Source of the DNA: JANPEZ01 sp031423155
Lineage (GTDB): Bacteria > Actinomycetota > UBA4738 > HRBIN12
Length of the DNA: 29,367 nucleotides
Direction: 5' to 3'
NCBI GenBank assembly: GCA_031423155.1
Contig: JANPEZ010000022.1
Location: 1 to 29,367, forward strand
In this document: piece by piece, positions 1-7,410 of the stretch
How positions within the stretch are numbered: position 1 is the first letter of the stretch
Layout: the number at the start of each line of letters is the position of its first letter
Notes under the pieces: generated by a model
What the model was told of the DNA's origin: nothing
Seen by the model: only the letters and a program-made list of their open reading frames with translations
Databases searched by the model: none
Program-made: the position numbers and the translations under genes

Positions 1-672
1 GAGCAAGGCCTGCTTGAACTTGCGCGAGACCTTCGCAAGGTCGGCCAAGGATTCAGACGCAGCCCGCCGGGCATCGGGGTTCTTCTGGCGGAGCATCGGC
101 GCCACTATCGTCTGGAAGAAGTCCGCCTCGCGCTCCTCGAAATGCTTGTACATGGTCAGGTGCCGAGGCTCGACGCCGTAGCGGAAGAAATCCTTGACGA
201 TCGAAAGCGTGATGTAGTCGTCCCCGTCGTAGTACTTGGCGTCGTCGGGCCCGTGAGAGCAGACGATCCCGAACGACTCCAGCTCTCGGATCCGCTCCTT
301 CTCGACACCGCTGGCAGCCGACATCTCCTCGATCGACATCTGTAGGCCCGTCGGCGCATCGGCGATCTCTTCAGACACCACTTCGGAGGTATCTTCGGCG
401 CCATCACCGGACCCGTCCTCGGCCTCGTCCCCTTGAAGCAGCCGCTCCTTGATCACCTTCAGCGGCAGGTACTCGTCTCGTTGCAACCGCAGGATCGACT
501 TGAGCTTGTCGAGATCCTGCGGGTAGAACTTGCGGTACCCCGAAGGAGTGCGCTCGGGGTCGATCAGACCCTCCGCTTCCAGGAAACGGATCTTCGAGAT
601 CGTGATGTCGGGGAACTCGGTCTTGACCGAGACGAGCACTTCGCCTATCGACTGATAGTTGCGCGTTGCCAT
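1..672 (-). CDS. ftsR: MerR-family transcriptional regulator, FtsR-like (3' end outside window)
   Basis: Transcription factor of the MerR type; homologues (Rv1828 of M. tuberculosis, FtsR of Corynebacterium) bind DNA and control cell-division genes such as ftsZ. The frame opens with ATG at 672 and stays open to base 1, giving 224 codons; the family is about 240-250 residues, so only a short C-terminus is missing. The N-terminal winged helix is recognisable (residues ~18-60: FPDITISKIRFLEAEGL, then PSGYRKF and YLPLKVIKERL), followed by an acidic linker (GDEAEDGSGDGAED) and a second helical effector-like half. The start codon follows directly on the stop of the FHA gene with no spacer, so the two are co-transcribed. 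The gcvH-FHA-MerR order is the one seen in mycobacteria. The assignment to FtsR rather than a generic MerR protein rests on similarity from memory plus synteny. Confidence 0.85.
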   Translation of the reverse strand, partial: MATRNYQSIGEVLVSVKTEFPDITISKIRFLEAEGLIDPERTPSGYRKFYPQDLDKLKSILRLQRDEYLPLKVIKERLLQGDEAEDGSGDGAEDTSEVVSEEIADAPTGLQMSIEEMSAASGVEKERIRELESFGIVCSHGPDDAKYYDGDDYITLSIVKDFFRYGVEPRHLTMYKHFEEREADFFQTIVAPMLRQKNPDARRAASESLADLAKVSRKFKQALL

Positions 673-1137
673 CTAGCCCTCACTCCCAGCTGAGAAGAAC
701 ACGAGTTTGAACATCCCTATCTGAACCTCGTCGTGCGAAGCGAGCTTTGTCTCCTCGACCTGCTCGCCGTTGACGTACGTGCCGTTGAGGCTTCCGTGGT
801 CCCTGACGAAGAACGCCTCGCCGCGACGTTCGAACGATGCGTGCTTGCGCGAGACCGTGATGTCGTCCAGGAAGACATCACTGCCCGGATCGCGCCCCAC
901 TTGACTTTCGTCCTTCTCTAACAGGAACGTGGTTCCCGCGTTGGGTCCGCGCTTGACCAGGAGGAGACCCTGACCGGGCTCGAGTTCATCGTGAGGGAAC
1001 GGGAACGGCTCCGAGTGGTCCTCATCCGTCTCGATGGGGGCCAGTGACAGGGTCGGGTCGGCCTCCAGTGGAGCTCCGCATTCGGAACAGAACCGAGCTT
1101 CTTCTCTGTTCGGATGTCCACAGCGGGTACAGAACAA
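673..1137 (-). CDS. Zinc-ribbon plus FHA domain protein (GarA/OdhI-related)
   Basis: Phosphothreonine-binding FHA protein of 154 aa. The C-terminal two thirds closely follows mycobacterial GarA: LLLVKRGPNAGTTFLL, VGRDPGSDVFLDD, VSRKHASF and SLNGTYVN carry the GR, SxxH and NG ligand motifs. GarA/OdhI binds and inhibits 2-oxoglutarate dehydrogenase and controls glutamate metabolism under Ser/Thr kinase control. The N-terminus differs: it starts with a C4 zinc ribbon (C3, C6, C17, C20) instead of the ETTSVF-type phospho-acceptor segment; the nearest threonine contexts are DPTLS and PIETDED. The TTG start at 1137 is favoured by GGAGGAGG about 8 bases upstream and by the zinc ribbon beginning at residue 3. 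It lies immediately before the MerR gene and has its own upstream region with a likely promoter. Function as a GarA orthologue is inferred. Confidence 0.88.
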   Translation of the reverse strand: MFCTRCGHPNREEARFCSECGAPLEADPTLSLAPIETDEDHSEPFPFPHDELEPGQGLLLVKRGPNAGTTFLLEKDESQVGRDPGSDVFLDDITVSRKHASFERRGEAFFVRDHGSLNGTYVNGEQVEETKLASHDEVQIGMFKLVFFSAGSEG

Positions 1138-1213
1138 GCTACCGTCCTCCTCCAGTGTTCCCTCTCAACGAGCTTTCGGGTTCGTACCTAACCCTCAACC
1201 CCGCAGCGAACGA

Positions 1214-1242
1214 ACGGTATCTCAGCTGGGCCGAACGTTCAA
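1214..1242 (-). promoter_or_regulatory. Predicted sigma70-type promoter of the FHA-MerR pair
   Basis: On the minus strand TTGAAC (1237-1242) and TACCGT (1214-1219) are separated by exactly 17 bases, inside the 207-base gap between gcvH and the FHA gene. Transcription would start near 1206, leaving a leader of about 70 bases with the strong GGAGGAGG site before the TTG start. It is a pattern match only. The rest of the gap (1138-1344) shows no other clear feature apart from a GC-rich 6-bp hairpin near 1325-1342 without a T tract. Confidence 0.4.
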
Positions 1243-1344
1243 CAGTGAGCCTAGGTATCAGTCAAGTCTCACCAAGGGTAGGGCTGAACCGATAGATGAG
1301 GGCGGATGAAGCATTGAGGGTTGGTGCGTGCGCGGGCGCGCGTG

Positions 1345-1737
1345 TCAGTGATCCTGCGACTCGACGAATCCACGATAGGCGGCAGCATCCATCAGCGTTT
1401 CGAACGCCGTGGGGTCGGAGGGTTCGACCATCACCAGCCACCCGTCGGCGTAAGGCTGCTCGTTGACCAGTTCGGGATGGTCCTCCAGCAATGGGTTCTT
1501 CTGCGTCACCGACCCGCTGACCGGACAGTAGACGTCTGAGACCGACTTGGTCGATTCGACCTCGCCGAGAGGGCGGCCGGCCTGGACCGCAGCCCCGGCA
1601 TCAGGAAGGTCGACGTACACGACGTCGCCGAGGGCGGCCTGGGCGTAGTCGGTGATCCCGACGCGAACGCTCCCGCCACTTTCCATGCGTGCCCACTCGT
1701 GTTCCTTCGTGTACCGCAGATCCTCGGGAAACTCCAC
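1345..1737 (-). CDS. gcvH: Glycine cleavage system H protein
   Basis: Lipoyl carrier protein of the glycine cleavage complex, shuttling the aminomethyl group between the P, T and L proteins in the cytoplasm. The 130-aa product has the normal family length and the characteristic features: N-terminal YTKEHEWARM, VGITDYAQAALGDVVYVDLP, the lipoylation site ESTKSVSDVY with the acceptor Lys at residue 64, and the NEQPYADGWLVMVEP block. The GTG start at 1737 is preceded by AGGAGGAG at good spacing. No gcvT, gcvP or lipoate gene is nearby; the same solitary position beside an FHA gene is found in mycobacteria, so GcvH here belongs to this conserved block rather than to a gcv operon. No glycine riboswitch is visible in the 70 bases upstream. 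Confidence 0.97.
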   Translation of the reverse strand: MEFPEDLRYTKEHEWARMESGGSVRVGITDYAQAALGDVVYVDLPDAGAAVQAGRPLGEVESTKSVSDVYCPVSGSVTQKNPLLEDHPELVNEQPYADGWLVMVEPSDPTAFETLMDAAAYRGFVESQDH

Positions 1738-1807
1738 GTTCTCCTCCTAGGTGACGCGGGGACCGGCTTCGGCTTCACAGCATGACACCAGCAAGCACCG
1801 ACCGTCT

Positions 1808-2428
1808 TCACCGCTCCGTCGAGGCGAACGCCCGGCGGATGTCCCCGAAGTAGAAAGCTGTAGCGACGTAGTACTCCACGATGCCGACGGCGAACAGCAC
1901 CCATCCAGCGGCCAGAGCGGCCCGTGATGCCCACTGCCCTGCGCTCCCCCACGCGATCCACGGGATGCCGAGCATGAGACTGAACGTCGCGGCCTTGCCG
2001 ATGAATCTGACGTCGAGGCGGACCCGCCCGCGTGCAATCAGGAGCCCCCCAACTAGAAGGATCAGCCCGTCTCTGGCCAAGATCAGGAGAGCCGCCCAGA
2101 GAGGGAATATCCCCGCCACGACCATGGCGATGAGTCCACCGGCCAAAGCCAATCGGTCTGCCGTCGGATCCAATATCTTGCCGATCTCGGACACTTGGCC
2201 CAACCGCCTGGCGACGAAGCCGTCGACCCAGTCGGTCGCCACGACCGCGCCGAACACGAACAGCCCTGCTACCACCGTGTCCGGATGAACGATCAGGTAG
2301 CAGAACACGGGGATCGTCATGATGCGCAGTAGCGAGATGGCGTTGGGATAGGTAACGATCGCGCTCGAGCCGGCCGCCGAACCGTTGTCCCTAGGGCCGC
2401 TCCCCTGCCGCCTGCGCCGCGCGTCCAC
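1808..2428 (-). CDS. pgsA: CDP-alcohol phosphatidyltransferase (PgsA/cardiolipin-synthase-like)
   Basis: Integral membrane enzyme of phospholipid synthesis that transfers a phosphatidyl group from CDP-diacylglycerol to an alcohol, probably glycerol 3-phosphate (phosphatidylglycerophosphate synthase). The diagnostic motif D-x2-DG-x2-AR-x8-G-x3-D-x3-D is complete: DWVDGFVARR followed by G and then DPTAD. The N-terminal YPNAISLLRI matches the usual first segment, and five or six hydrophobic helices follow (206 aa). The syntenic mycobacterial gene is pgsA2 (Rv1822), which some assign to cardiolipin synthesis, so the acceptor could also be phosphatidylglycerol. The GTG start at 2428 has no Shine-Dalgarno, but a TAGGGT hexamer ends 6 bases upstream, which fits a leaderless transcript. 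A later start near the YPNAIS segment cannot be excluded. Transcribed divergently from tRNA-Pro. Confidence 0.88.
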   Translation of the reverse strand: MDARRRRQGSGPRDNGSAAGSSAIVTYPNAISLLRIMTIPVFCYLIVHPDTVVAGLFVFGAVVATDWVDGFVARRLGQVSEIGKILDPTADRLALAGGLIAMVVAGIFPLWAALLILARDGLILLVGGLLIARGRVRLDVRFIGKAATFSLMLGIPWIAWGSAGQWASRAALAAGWVLFAVGIVEYYVATAFYFGDIRRAFASTER

Positions 2429-2434
2429 GCGGGC

Positions 2435-2440
2435 ACCCTA
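2435..2440 (-). promoter_or_regulatory. Putative -10 element for leaderless pgsA
   Basis: TAGGGT on the minus strand lies exactly 6 bases before the GTG start of the phosphatidyltransferase gene, which lacks a Shine-Dalgarno. Transcription would begin at or next to the G of GTG. No convincing -35 element is visible. Confidence 0.35.
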
Positions 2441-2488
2441 GCATCGCGAGCGGCGCCGGTCGGCTCGCCGGTGCGAGGGTCCGGCGGC

Positions 2489-2494
2489 TAGGAT
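2489..2494 (+). promoter_or_regulatory. Putative -10 element of tRNA-Pro
   Basis: TAGGAT ends 9 bases before the predicted 5' end of tRNA-Pro, which suits a transcript starting a few bases upstream of the mature tRNA. The expected -35 position (about 2466-2471) is GC-rich and unlike TTGACA. Confidence 0.3.
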
Positions 2495-2503
2495 GGACCT
2501 GAA

Positions 2504-2577
2504 CGGGACGTGGCGCAGTCTGGTAGCGCACTGGTCTGGGGGACCAGGGGTCGCGGGTTCAAGTCCCGCCGTCCCGA
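2504..2577 (+). tRNA. tRNA-Pro (anticodon GGG)
   Basis: A full cloverleaf can be drawn: acceptor CGGGACG (2504-2510) pairs with CGTCCCG (2570-2576), the D stem is GCGC/GCGC, the anticodon stem CTGGT/ACCAG encloses the loop CTGGGGG with anticodon GGG at 2538-2540, and the T arm is GCGGG-TTCAAGT-CCCGC. The discriminator base is A2577 and CCA is not encoded. The 74-base length is normal. A GGG anticodon reads CCC and CCU proline codons. It is the only plus-strand gene in the first 25 kb, lying between the divergent pgsA and the convergent der. Confidence 0.96.
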
Positions 2578-2586
2578 CCGAGCACG

Positions 2587-2608
2587 GGACTAGTCCGTTA
2601 TGGACTAG
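2587..2608. repeat. GGACTAG repeat and hairpin between tRNA-Pro and der
   Basis: The heptamer GGACTAG occurs twice in direct orientation (2587-2593 and 2602-2608). The first copy is part of the perfect 10-bp palindrome GGACTAGTCC. CTAGTCC/GGACTAG can form a 7-bp stem with loop GTTAT (2590-2608) that contains the stop codon of der. Neither side has a T tract, so a classical terminator is doubtful; it might still separate the convergent tRNA and der transcripts. Confidence 0.35.
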
Positions 2609-3908
2609 CTGGCGTCTTCCTACGGCGAAGCCGGAACTTCATCCTGATCGGCACACCGTCCAGATCGAACGCCGCCCTTAGACGGTTCTCCAGATATCTC
2701 TGATAGGTCGCCCCGGGGGTGGCTCCGCCGAACAGAACGAAGGAAGGCGGACCCGAGGAGACCTGGGTGGCGTAGTGGATCTTGCCCGCACCCCTCGGCG
2801 CGGGTTGCTCCGTGACCGCTCGGATGAGCACCTCGTTCACCTTCGACGTCGTGGCTCGGGAGTTCCAGCGGGCGTGAAGGTCCATCAACATGTGAGGCAA
2901 GCGTGGCACTCCCTGCCCTGACAGAGCGGAGGTTCGAACCAACGACGCTTTCGCGAAGAGAGAGACCTCCTCGGCCATGAGTTTGTAGGTCCGATCTTTG
3001 TCCTCGATCAGGTCCCACTTGTTCGCCACCACCAGGAATCCTCTGCCCGCTTCGATCACCCGCACGGCGATGCGCTTGTCCTCGGCCGTGAAACCCTCCA
3101 ACGCATCCACGACGAGTATCGCGACGTCGGCCCGTTCGATCGCCTGCGTGGCCCGTACGAAGCTGTAGTACTCGACCCCATGGACCCTCGTGGGTCTTCT
3201 CATGCCCGCGGTATCGACGAACCTGACGGTTCCCATCGGCCACTCGATCATCGCGTCGACCGAGTCGCGGGTGGTGCCGGCCTCTTCGTAAACGACCGAG
3301 CGTTCCTGACTGAGGATCCGGTTGAACAGACTCGACTTCCCCACGTTAGGCCGGCCGACGAGGGCGAACCGGGGCTCCGCCGGGGGCTCCTCGGCTTCGA
3401 CCCCGGCATCGGGCAGCAGCTCGACGATGCGGTCCAGCAGGTCGCCGGAGGACCTGCCCAGGGCGGCGGAGACACCCACGGCTTCCCCAAGCCCCAGCGC
3501 CCGGAAAGTCAGTGCGTCGACCTCTTCTTGTGCTGTGTCCACTTTGTTGGCGACGACTAAGACGGGTTCGGCAACCTTGCGCAGCCGCCGAGCGAGGGCG
3601 GCGTCCTCCTCGGTGATACCTGATCGCGCGTCGACCACCAGCAGGATCACGTCGGCCTCAGAGGCCGCTCGATCGGCCTGCGCCCGTACGAGGGCCTCGA
3701 TCCCTTTGGCTGCGTGCAGGTATCCCCCGGTGTCGATCAACAGGAACCTTCGGCCCCTCCATGTGGCTTCCAGCTCGACTCGGTCCCGGGTCACCCCGGG
3801 CGATGAGTGCGCGATGGCCTCGCGCTGGCCCACCAGCCGATTCACCAGGGTCGACTTACCGACGTTCTGACGTCCGAGGACCGCGACCCTGGGCAGGACT
3901 CCCTTCAC
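2598..3908 (-). CDS. der: Ribosome biogenesis GTPase Der (EngA)
   Basis: Essential GTPase with two tandem G domains, needed for assembly of the 50S ribosomal subunit. At 436 aa it has the family length. The first G domain shows GRQNVGKS (residues 12-19), DTGG (59-62) and NKVD (121-124); the second shows GRPNVGKS (185-192), DTAG (232-235) and NKWD (296-299). A KH-like C-terminal domain follows, ending in the usual PIRMKFRLRRR basic stretch. The GTG start overlaps the cmk stop as GTGA, so translation is probably coupled; cmk-der is a common pair in Actinomycetota. It is the last gene of the long minus-strand run, with its TAA stop only 21 bases from the convergent tRNA-Pro. Confidence 0.98.
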   Translation of the reverse strand: MKGVLPRVAVLGRQNVGKSTLVNRLVGQREAIAHSSPGVTRDRVELEATWRGRRFLLIDTGGYLHAAKGIEALVRAQADRAASEADVILLVVDARSGITEEDAALARRLRKVAEPVLVVANKVDTAQEEVDALTFRALGLGEAVGVSAALGRSSGDLLDRIVELLPDAGVEAEEPPAEPRFALVGRPNVGKSSLFNRILSQERSVVYEEAGTTRDSVDAMIEWPMGTVRFVDTAGMRRPTRVHGVEYYSFVRATQAIERADVAILVVDALEGFTAEDKRIAVRVIEAGRGFLVVANKWDLIEDKDRTYKLMAEEVSLFAKASLVRTSALSGQGVPRLPHMLMDLHARWNSRATTSKVNEVLIRAVTEQPAPRGAGKIHYATQVSSGPPSFVLFGGATPGATYQRYLENRLRAAFDLDGVPIRMKFRLRRRKTPASP

Positions 3909-4552
3909 GACAGGCCCGCTCGGTGAACCATCGCCAGCGCTTCATCCAGCACCTGTTCGCGGGTCAGACCCGTCGTGACGATGACCGCTGCATCTTTGGC
4001 GGGGATCAACGGATTGACCTGCGAGTCTTTGGCGTCGCGCTCGTTCAGCGCCTCCCGCACATCCGCCGCAGGGATATCCCTTTCGCCCATCCGTCTGACG
4101 GCCCTCTCCCCCGGGTCTGCTTCCAGGAAGATCTTGACTGCGGCATCGGGAAAGACGACCGTGCCGATATCGCGGCCTTCCACGACCGCCGAGGGCGAAC
4201 CGAGGTTCCGCTGTGCCTCGCGCATCAGGGCCCGAACACGAGGGTGCCTTGAGGCCCGAGAGACCGCCGCATCGACCCTAGGTTCGGAGAGCTCGTCGCC
4301 GGGGGTCGAACCCTGAACATGAAGTTCGCGCGGATCATCGCTGGAGATAGTGAACCTCAACCTCGAGGTGAGTTCGGAGAGAGCGTTCTCGTCATCGAGG
4401 TCTACGCCCTCATCCAAGGCTGCGGCCGTGAGGGCCCGGTACATGAGGCCGGTGTTGAGGTAGGGCAGATGCAGGCGGTGAGCCAGCGCGCGCGCGAGTG
4501 TGCTCTTGCCGCTTCCGGCGGCACCGTCGATAGCGATGACCCCCGTGGTCAC
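3905..4552 (-). CDS. cmk: Cytidylate kinase
   Basis: Phosphorylates CMP and dCMP to the diphosphates in the cytoplasm. The 215-aa product is typical: P-loop GAAGSGKST at residues 10-18, YLNTGLMYRALT for the nucleotide-monophosphate site, VVEGRDIGTVVFPDA, and the LID-type region EADPGERAVRRMGER. The GTG start overlaps the aroA stop (GTGA at 4549-4552), and its own stop overlaps the der start in the same way, so aroA-cmk-der look like a translationally coupled set. With PyrG and the deo genes in the same run, the operon carries much of the pyrimidine nucleotide economy. Confidence 0.97.
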   Translation of the reverse strand: MTTGVIAIDGAAGSGKSTLARALAHRLHLPYLNTGLMYRALTAAALDEGVDLDDENALSELTSRLRFTISSDDPRELHVQGSTPGDELSEPRVDAAVSRASRHPRVRALMREAQRNLGSPSAVVEGRDIGTVVFPDAAVKIFLEADPGERAVRRMGERDIPAADVREALNERDAKDSQVNPLIPAKDAAVIVTTGLTREQVLDEALAMVHRAGLS

Positions 4553-5922
4553 TTCTCGAGGACCTCGATCCGCGCGCCGAGCGCCTCGAGCGTCTGGATG
4601 AAACCGGGGAACGAGACCGCCGCCGCCTCCATGCCCGATATCTCGCAGGGAGCATCGGCGGCCAGGGCGGCAACCGCGAAGGCCATCGCCATGCGGTGAT
4701 CACCGCCGGCATCGGCCCGCCCGCCGGTTAGGCCGAGGCCGGAGACGACCAGGTCTTCACCCTCGTCGCCCGCGTGACCGCCCAGCGACCAGATCCCCGA
4801 GGCGATCGCCCGCAACCGGTCCGACTCCTTTACCTTCAGTTCGGAGGCCCCGAGGAACCACGTCTCTCCCTCGGCGTGAGTGGCCATCAGCGCCAGTACG
4901 GGAACCTCATCTATCACCAGGGGCAACTCTTCGCCGGAGATCGACGTGCCGGTCAAGGAGGTCGCGGGCTCGACATGAAGGGTACCGACGGGCTCACCGA
5001 GCTCGGAGCGTTCGACATGAAGGGTGGTTCTGACTCCCATCCGTTCCATCACCGACAGGTAGTGCATCCGGCTCGGATTCAGGCCCAGATCGGTGATGAT
5101 CATGGACGATCCGGTCAGCGCGGCTCCCGCAATCAGGAATGCGGCCGAGGACGGGTCGCCCGGGACCGTGGCCTCGAAGCCTTCGTGTTGAAAGGATCTC
5201 AGGCCGACACGGCCCGGGCTTGAGACCACCGGCGCCCCGAGTGCCGCCAAGGCTCTCTCGGTGTGGTCACGGGTGGGCGCGGGTTCCTCCAGGACCGTCT
5301 CGCCCTCGGCCGACAGAGCGGCGAACAGCACGGAGCTCTTTACCTGGGCCGAAGGGGTTGAGGTCGAGTAGCGGATGCCCTTCAGCTTGGCGCCCTTGAC
5401 GAGTACGGGCGCGTGTGCGTCCGTCGTCTCGACCGACGCACCCATCAGTCTCAGGGGCTCGGCAACCCTGTCCATCGGTCGCCCGGACAGACTCTCATCA
5501 CCCACGAAGCGCACAGTGGAAGCCGACCCGGCCAGCAGTCCCATGAGCAGTCTCATCGAGGTTCCCGAGTTGCCGCAATCCAGATCCGAGGCAGGCTGGT
5601 GGAGATCCTCGAGGCCCTCACCTTCGACCTCAAGTGGCTCTGCTGCGGCGATAGTGGCGGTTGGGTTCCACGTGGAACCGTGACTCTCGGCTGCCGAGGC
5701 AGCCTTCTCGGCCCAAGCCTCGAGTGAAGGTCGAGCGGCCGGAGCCACCGCAGCCAGGCAGGCCGCGGTCGAACGGACATCAAGCGAGGCCGGAAGGCCG
5801 CGGAGAAGGCTCTTCCCTTCGGCCGTGGCAGCAAGGATCAGCCACCTGTGAGCGATGGACTTGTCCCCAGGGACGGTCGCGTTCCCGGATAGACGTTCCC
5901 CCGGCGTTATCCGCACGTTCAC
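4549..5922 (-). CDS. aroA: 3-phosphoshikimate 1-carboxyvinyltransferase (EPSP synthase)
   Basis: Sixth shikimate-pathway enzyme: joins phosphoenolpyruvate to shikimate 3-phosphate. Recognisable motifs are VPGDKSIAHR (K21, S22, R26), DCGNSGTSMRLL with R124, SAQVKSS (191-197), catalytic Asp in VIDEVP (D338), KVKESDRLRAI (K365, E366, R369) and GGDHRMAMA (408-410). At 457 aa it is longer than the usual 425-440. The excess lies at residues ~61-100, where a short loop is replaced by an Ala/Glu-rich segment containing WAEKAASAAESHGS. The GTG start lies 3 bases after the tyrA stop, making a tyrA-aroA-cmk series. NSGT in place of the NAGT motif of glyphosate-sensitive enzymes is noted, but no sensitivity is claimed. 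Confidence 0.96.
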   Translation of the reverse strand: MNVRITPGERLSGNATVPGDKSIAHRWLILAATAEGKSLLRGLPASLDVRSTAACLAAVAPAARPSLEAWAEKAASAAESHGSTWNPTATIAAAEPLEVEGEGLEDLHQPASDLDCGNSGTSMRLLMGLLAGSASTVRFVGDESLSGRPMDRVAEPLRLMGASVETTDAHAPVLVKGAKLKGIRYSTSTPSAQVKSSVLFAALSAEGETVLEEPAPTRDHTERALAALGAPVVSSPGRVGLRSFQHEGFEATVPGDPSSAAFLIAGAALTGSSMIITDLGLNPSRMHYLSVMERMGVRTTLHVERSELGEPVGTLHVEPATSLTGTSISGEELPLVIDEVPVLALMATHAEGETWFLGASELKVKESDRLRAIASGIWSLGGHAGDEGEDLVVSGLGLTGGRADAGGDHRMAMAFAVAALAADAPCEISGMEAAAVSFPGFIQTLEALGARIEVLEK

Positions 5923-5925
5923 GGA

Positions 5926-7020
5926 TCAGGCCAATCTGGTCGGGTCGAAGCCCCGGGCCGACAGGGTCTCGGCGGCCGGATCGGCGGAGGCGGCGGAGAC
6001 GGTCAGGTGAACCATCCCCCGGCCCCCTTCCGAAGAGTGAACTATCTGCAGGTCCTCGATGTTGACCTGACCCGCGGCCAGGGCTGAAGTGAGCTCGGCC
6101 AGCGCTCCGGGTCTGTCGGGGATCGGAACCTGGAAGACCGCGACTCCAGATCTGACCTGAGGTTTGGCGGCGAGCGTCAGTCTGGCCTCCTTCGCGGTTG
6201 CGAAGGCCTGCTCTACCTCGTCTGCCCGAGCCGTGTCGATCATCGCCCGCAGGTTGGAAAGTTCGGCCGAGTACATATCGATCGCCTGCAAGATAGCCTC
6301 CCGGTTAGCCAGCAGGATCTCGCTCCAGAGCTTCGGGTTCGAGGCCGCGAGCCTCGTCAGGTCCCGGAATCCTCCGGCTGCGAGCAAGAGGATCTGCGGC
6401 TCGTCGGCCTCTTCGGTGGCCGCAATCCCCATGAGGGTGGTCGCCGCGATCTGTGGCAGATGACTGACGACGGCTACCAGACGGTCGTGTCGGGCAGGAT
6501 CCATCCGCACGGGCTGGGCCCCGATCCTCGTCACGAAGGCCTCCAGGGTGTCAACGGTCGTTGGCGCTGTCTGCCCAGAGGGCGTGATCACCCAAACGAT
6601 GCCATCGACAAGGGCTGCGGAGGCGTGCTCGGGCCCGGAGCGCTCAGATCCGCCCATCGGGTGGCCTCCGACGAACCTGGCCATCTGCGAACCCTCGACC
6701 AACGCTCCGACCTCATCCATCACGTGAGCCTTCACGCTGCCGACATCGGTCACGACCGCGGCAGGCGCCGCTGCCAGGGCGGCGACGACAGAGGCCGCCA
6801 TCTCCCCCAGGGGCGCACAGACGATGACCATGTCTGCGCCCTCACAAGCCTTGACGAGTGTGGGCTCGGCGCGCATCCCCGAGCGCTCGCTCGCGATCTG
6901 AGCAACCTGCGGATCCGGGTCCCAGCCGAAGACGTCGCATCCGACCCGGGATGCGGCCGCCGCGATCGAGGTTCCGATCAGGCCGGTGCCGATGACCGCG
7001 AGACGATCAACCGAGGTCAT
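5926..7020 (-). CDS. tyrA: Prephenate dehydrogenase with C-terminal ACT domain
   Basis: NAD(P)-dependent oxidative decarboxylation of prephenate to 4-hydroxyphenylpyruvate in tyrosine synthesis. The N-terminal Rossmann fold has VIGTGLIGTS (residues 9-18); the helical dehydrogenase domain contains GGHPMGGSERSG and VVSHLPQIAATTL with the catalytic-type His. An ACT domain occupies residues ~295-355 (VFQVPIPDRPGALAEL, NIEDLQIVHS) and is probably the tyrosine feedback site. I choose the ATG at 7020 (364 aa), which has GGAG 10 bases upstream; an in-frame TTG at 7044 would add 8 residues and overlap aroH more deeply. With the ATG it overlaps the end of the chorismate mutase gene by 14 bases, so the two consecutive steps chorismate to prephenate to hydroxyphenylpyruvate are coupled. 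Confidence 0.95.
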   Translation of the reverse strand: MTSVDRLAVIGTGLIGTSIAAAASRVGCDVFGWDPDPQVAQIASERSGMRAEPTLVKACEGADMVIVCAPLGEMAASVVAALAAAPAAVVTDVGSVKAHVMDEVGALVEGSQMARFVGGHPMGGSERSGPEHASAALVDGIVWVITPSGQTAPTTVDTLEAFVTRIGAQPVRMDPARHDRLVAVVSHLPQIAATTLMGIAATEEADEPQILLLAAGGFRDLTRLAASNPKLWSEILLANREAILQAIDMYSAELSNLRAMIDTARADEVEQAFATAKEARLTLAAKPQVRSGVAVFQVPIPDRPGALAELTSALAAGQVNIEDLQIVHSSEGGRGMVHLTVSAASADPAAETLSARGFDPTRLA

Positions 7021-7366
7021 CGCGCAGCGACTCCGCGCCGTCAAGGTAGACGTGAACGACGTCGTCCATCGAAAGTTCAGTGTGGAAGTGGGCCAGAACC
7101 CTCACTACTCGAGGCATGGAGCCGTCGACGGGGATCTCTCGTGCGCACATGAGAGGGACCTTGCCCAAGCCCATTCTCCGCGCCGCTTCGGCGGGGAAGG
7201 CGGAGCGAAGATCGTCGGTGACGGTGAACAGGATGCTGACCAGGTCCTCCGTCAGGATGTCGTTGCGCTGCAGCACCTCACCGAGTAGTCGCTCCGTCGC
7301 CGCAAGGAGCGTCGCCGCGTCTTCTCCGGTGAGCGCGATCGCGCCGCGTACCGCTCGTAGCCTCAT
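7007..7366 (-). CDS. aroH: Chorismate mutase, AroH class
   Basis: Monofunctional chorismate mutase converting chorismate to prephenate; the 119-aa chain matches the trimeric pseudo alpha/beta-barrel type of Bacillus subtilis. Residues corresponding to its active site are present: R7, F57, R63, C74, E77, R89 and Y107 in the contexts RLRAVRGAI, FPAEAARRMG, PLMCAREI, RVVRV and HVYLDGA. The ATG start at 7366 has AGGAG about 9 bases upstream. The end of the gene overlaps tyrA, the next step of the pathway, and rluB lies 44 bases upstream in the same direction. Confidence 0.95.
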   Translation of the reverse strand: MRLRAVRGAIALTGEDAATLLAATERLLGEVLQRNDILTEDLVSILFTVTDDLRSAFPAEAARRMGLGKVPLMCAREIPVDGSMPRVVRVLAHFHTELSMDDVVHVYLDGAESLRDDLG

Positions 7367-7410
7367 CTGGCTCCACTCCTTGAGGGCCGGTCCCCCGCGC
7401 GAGTGACAGG

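Noticed and set aside
1321..1350. TGTCAGTG at 1344-1351 on the plus strand as a further DNA-damage promoter, and a GC hairpin beside it as a gcvH terminator
   Set aside because: The position eight bases downstream is ACTCGA, not TAnnnT, it points into the gcvH 3' end, and the hairpin has no T tract.
5041..5070. TGTCGGTG on the minus strand inside aroA as a damage promoter
   Set aside because: The hexamer after the 8-base spacer is not TAnnnT, and the site lies mid-gene with no start codon nearby.
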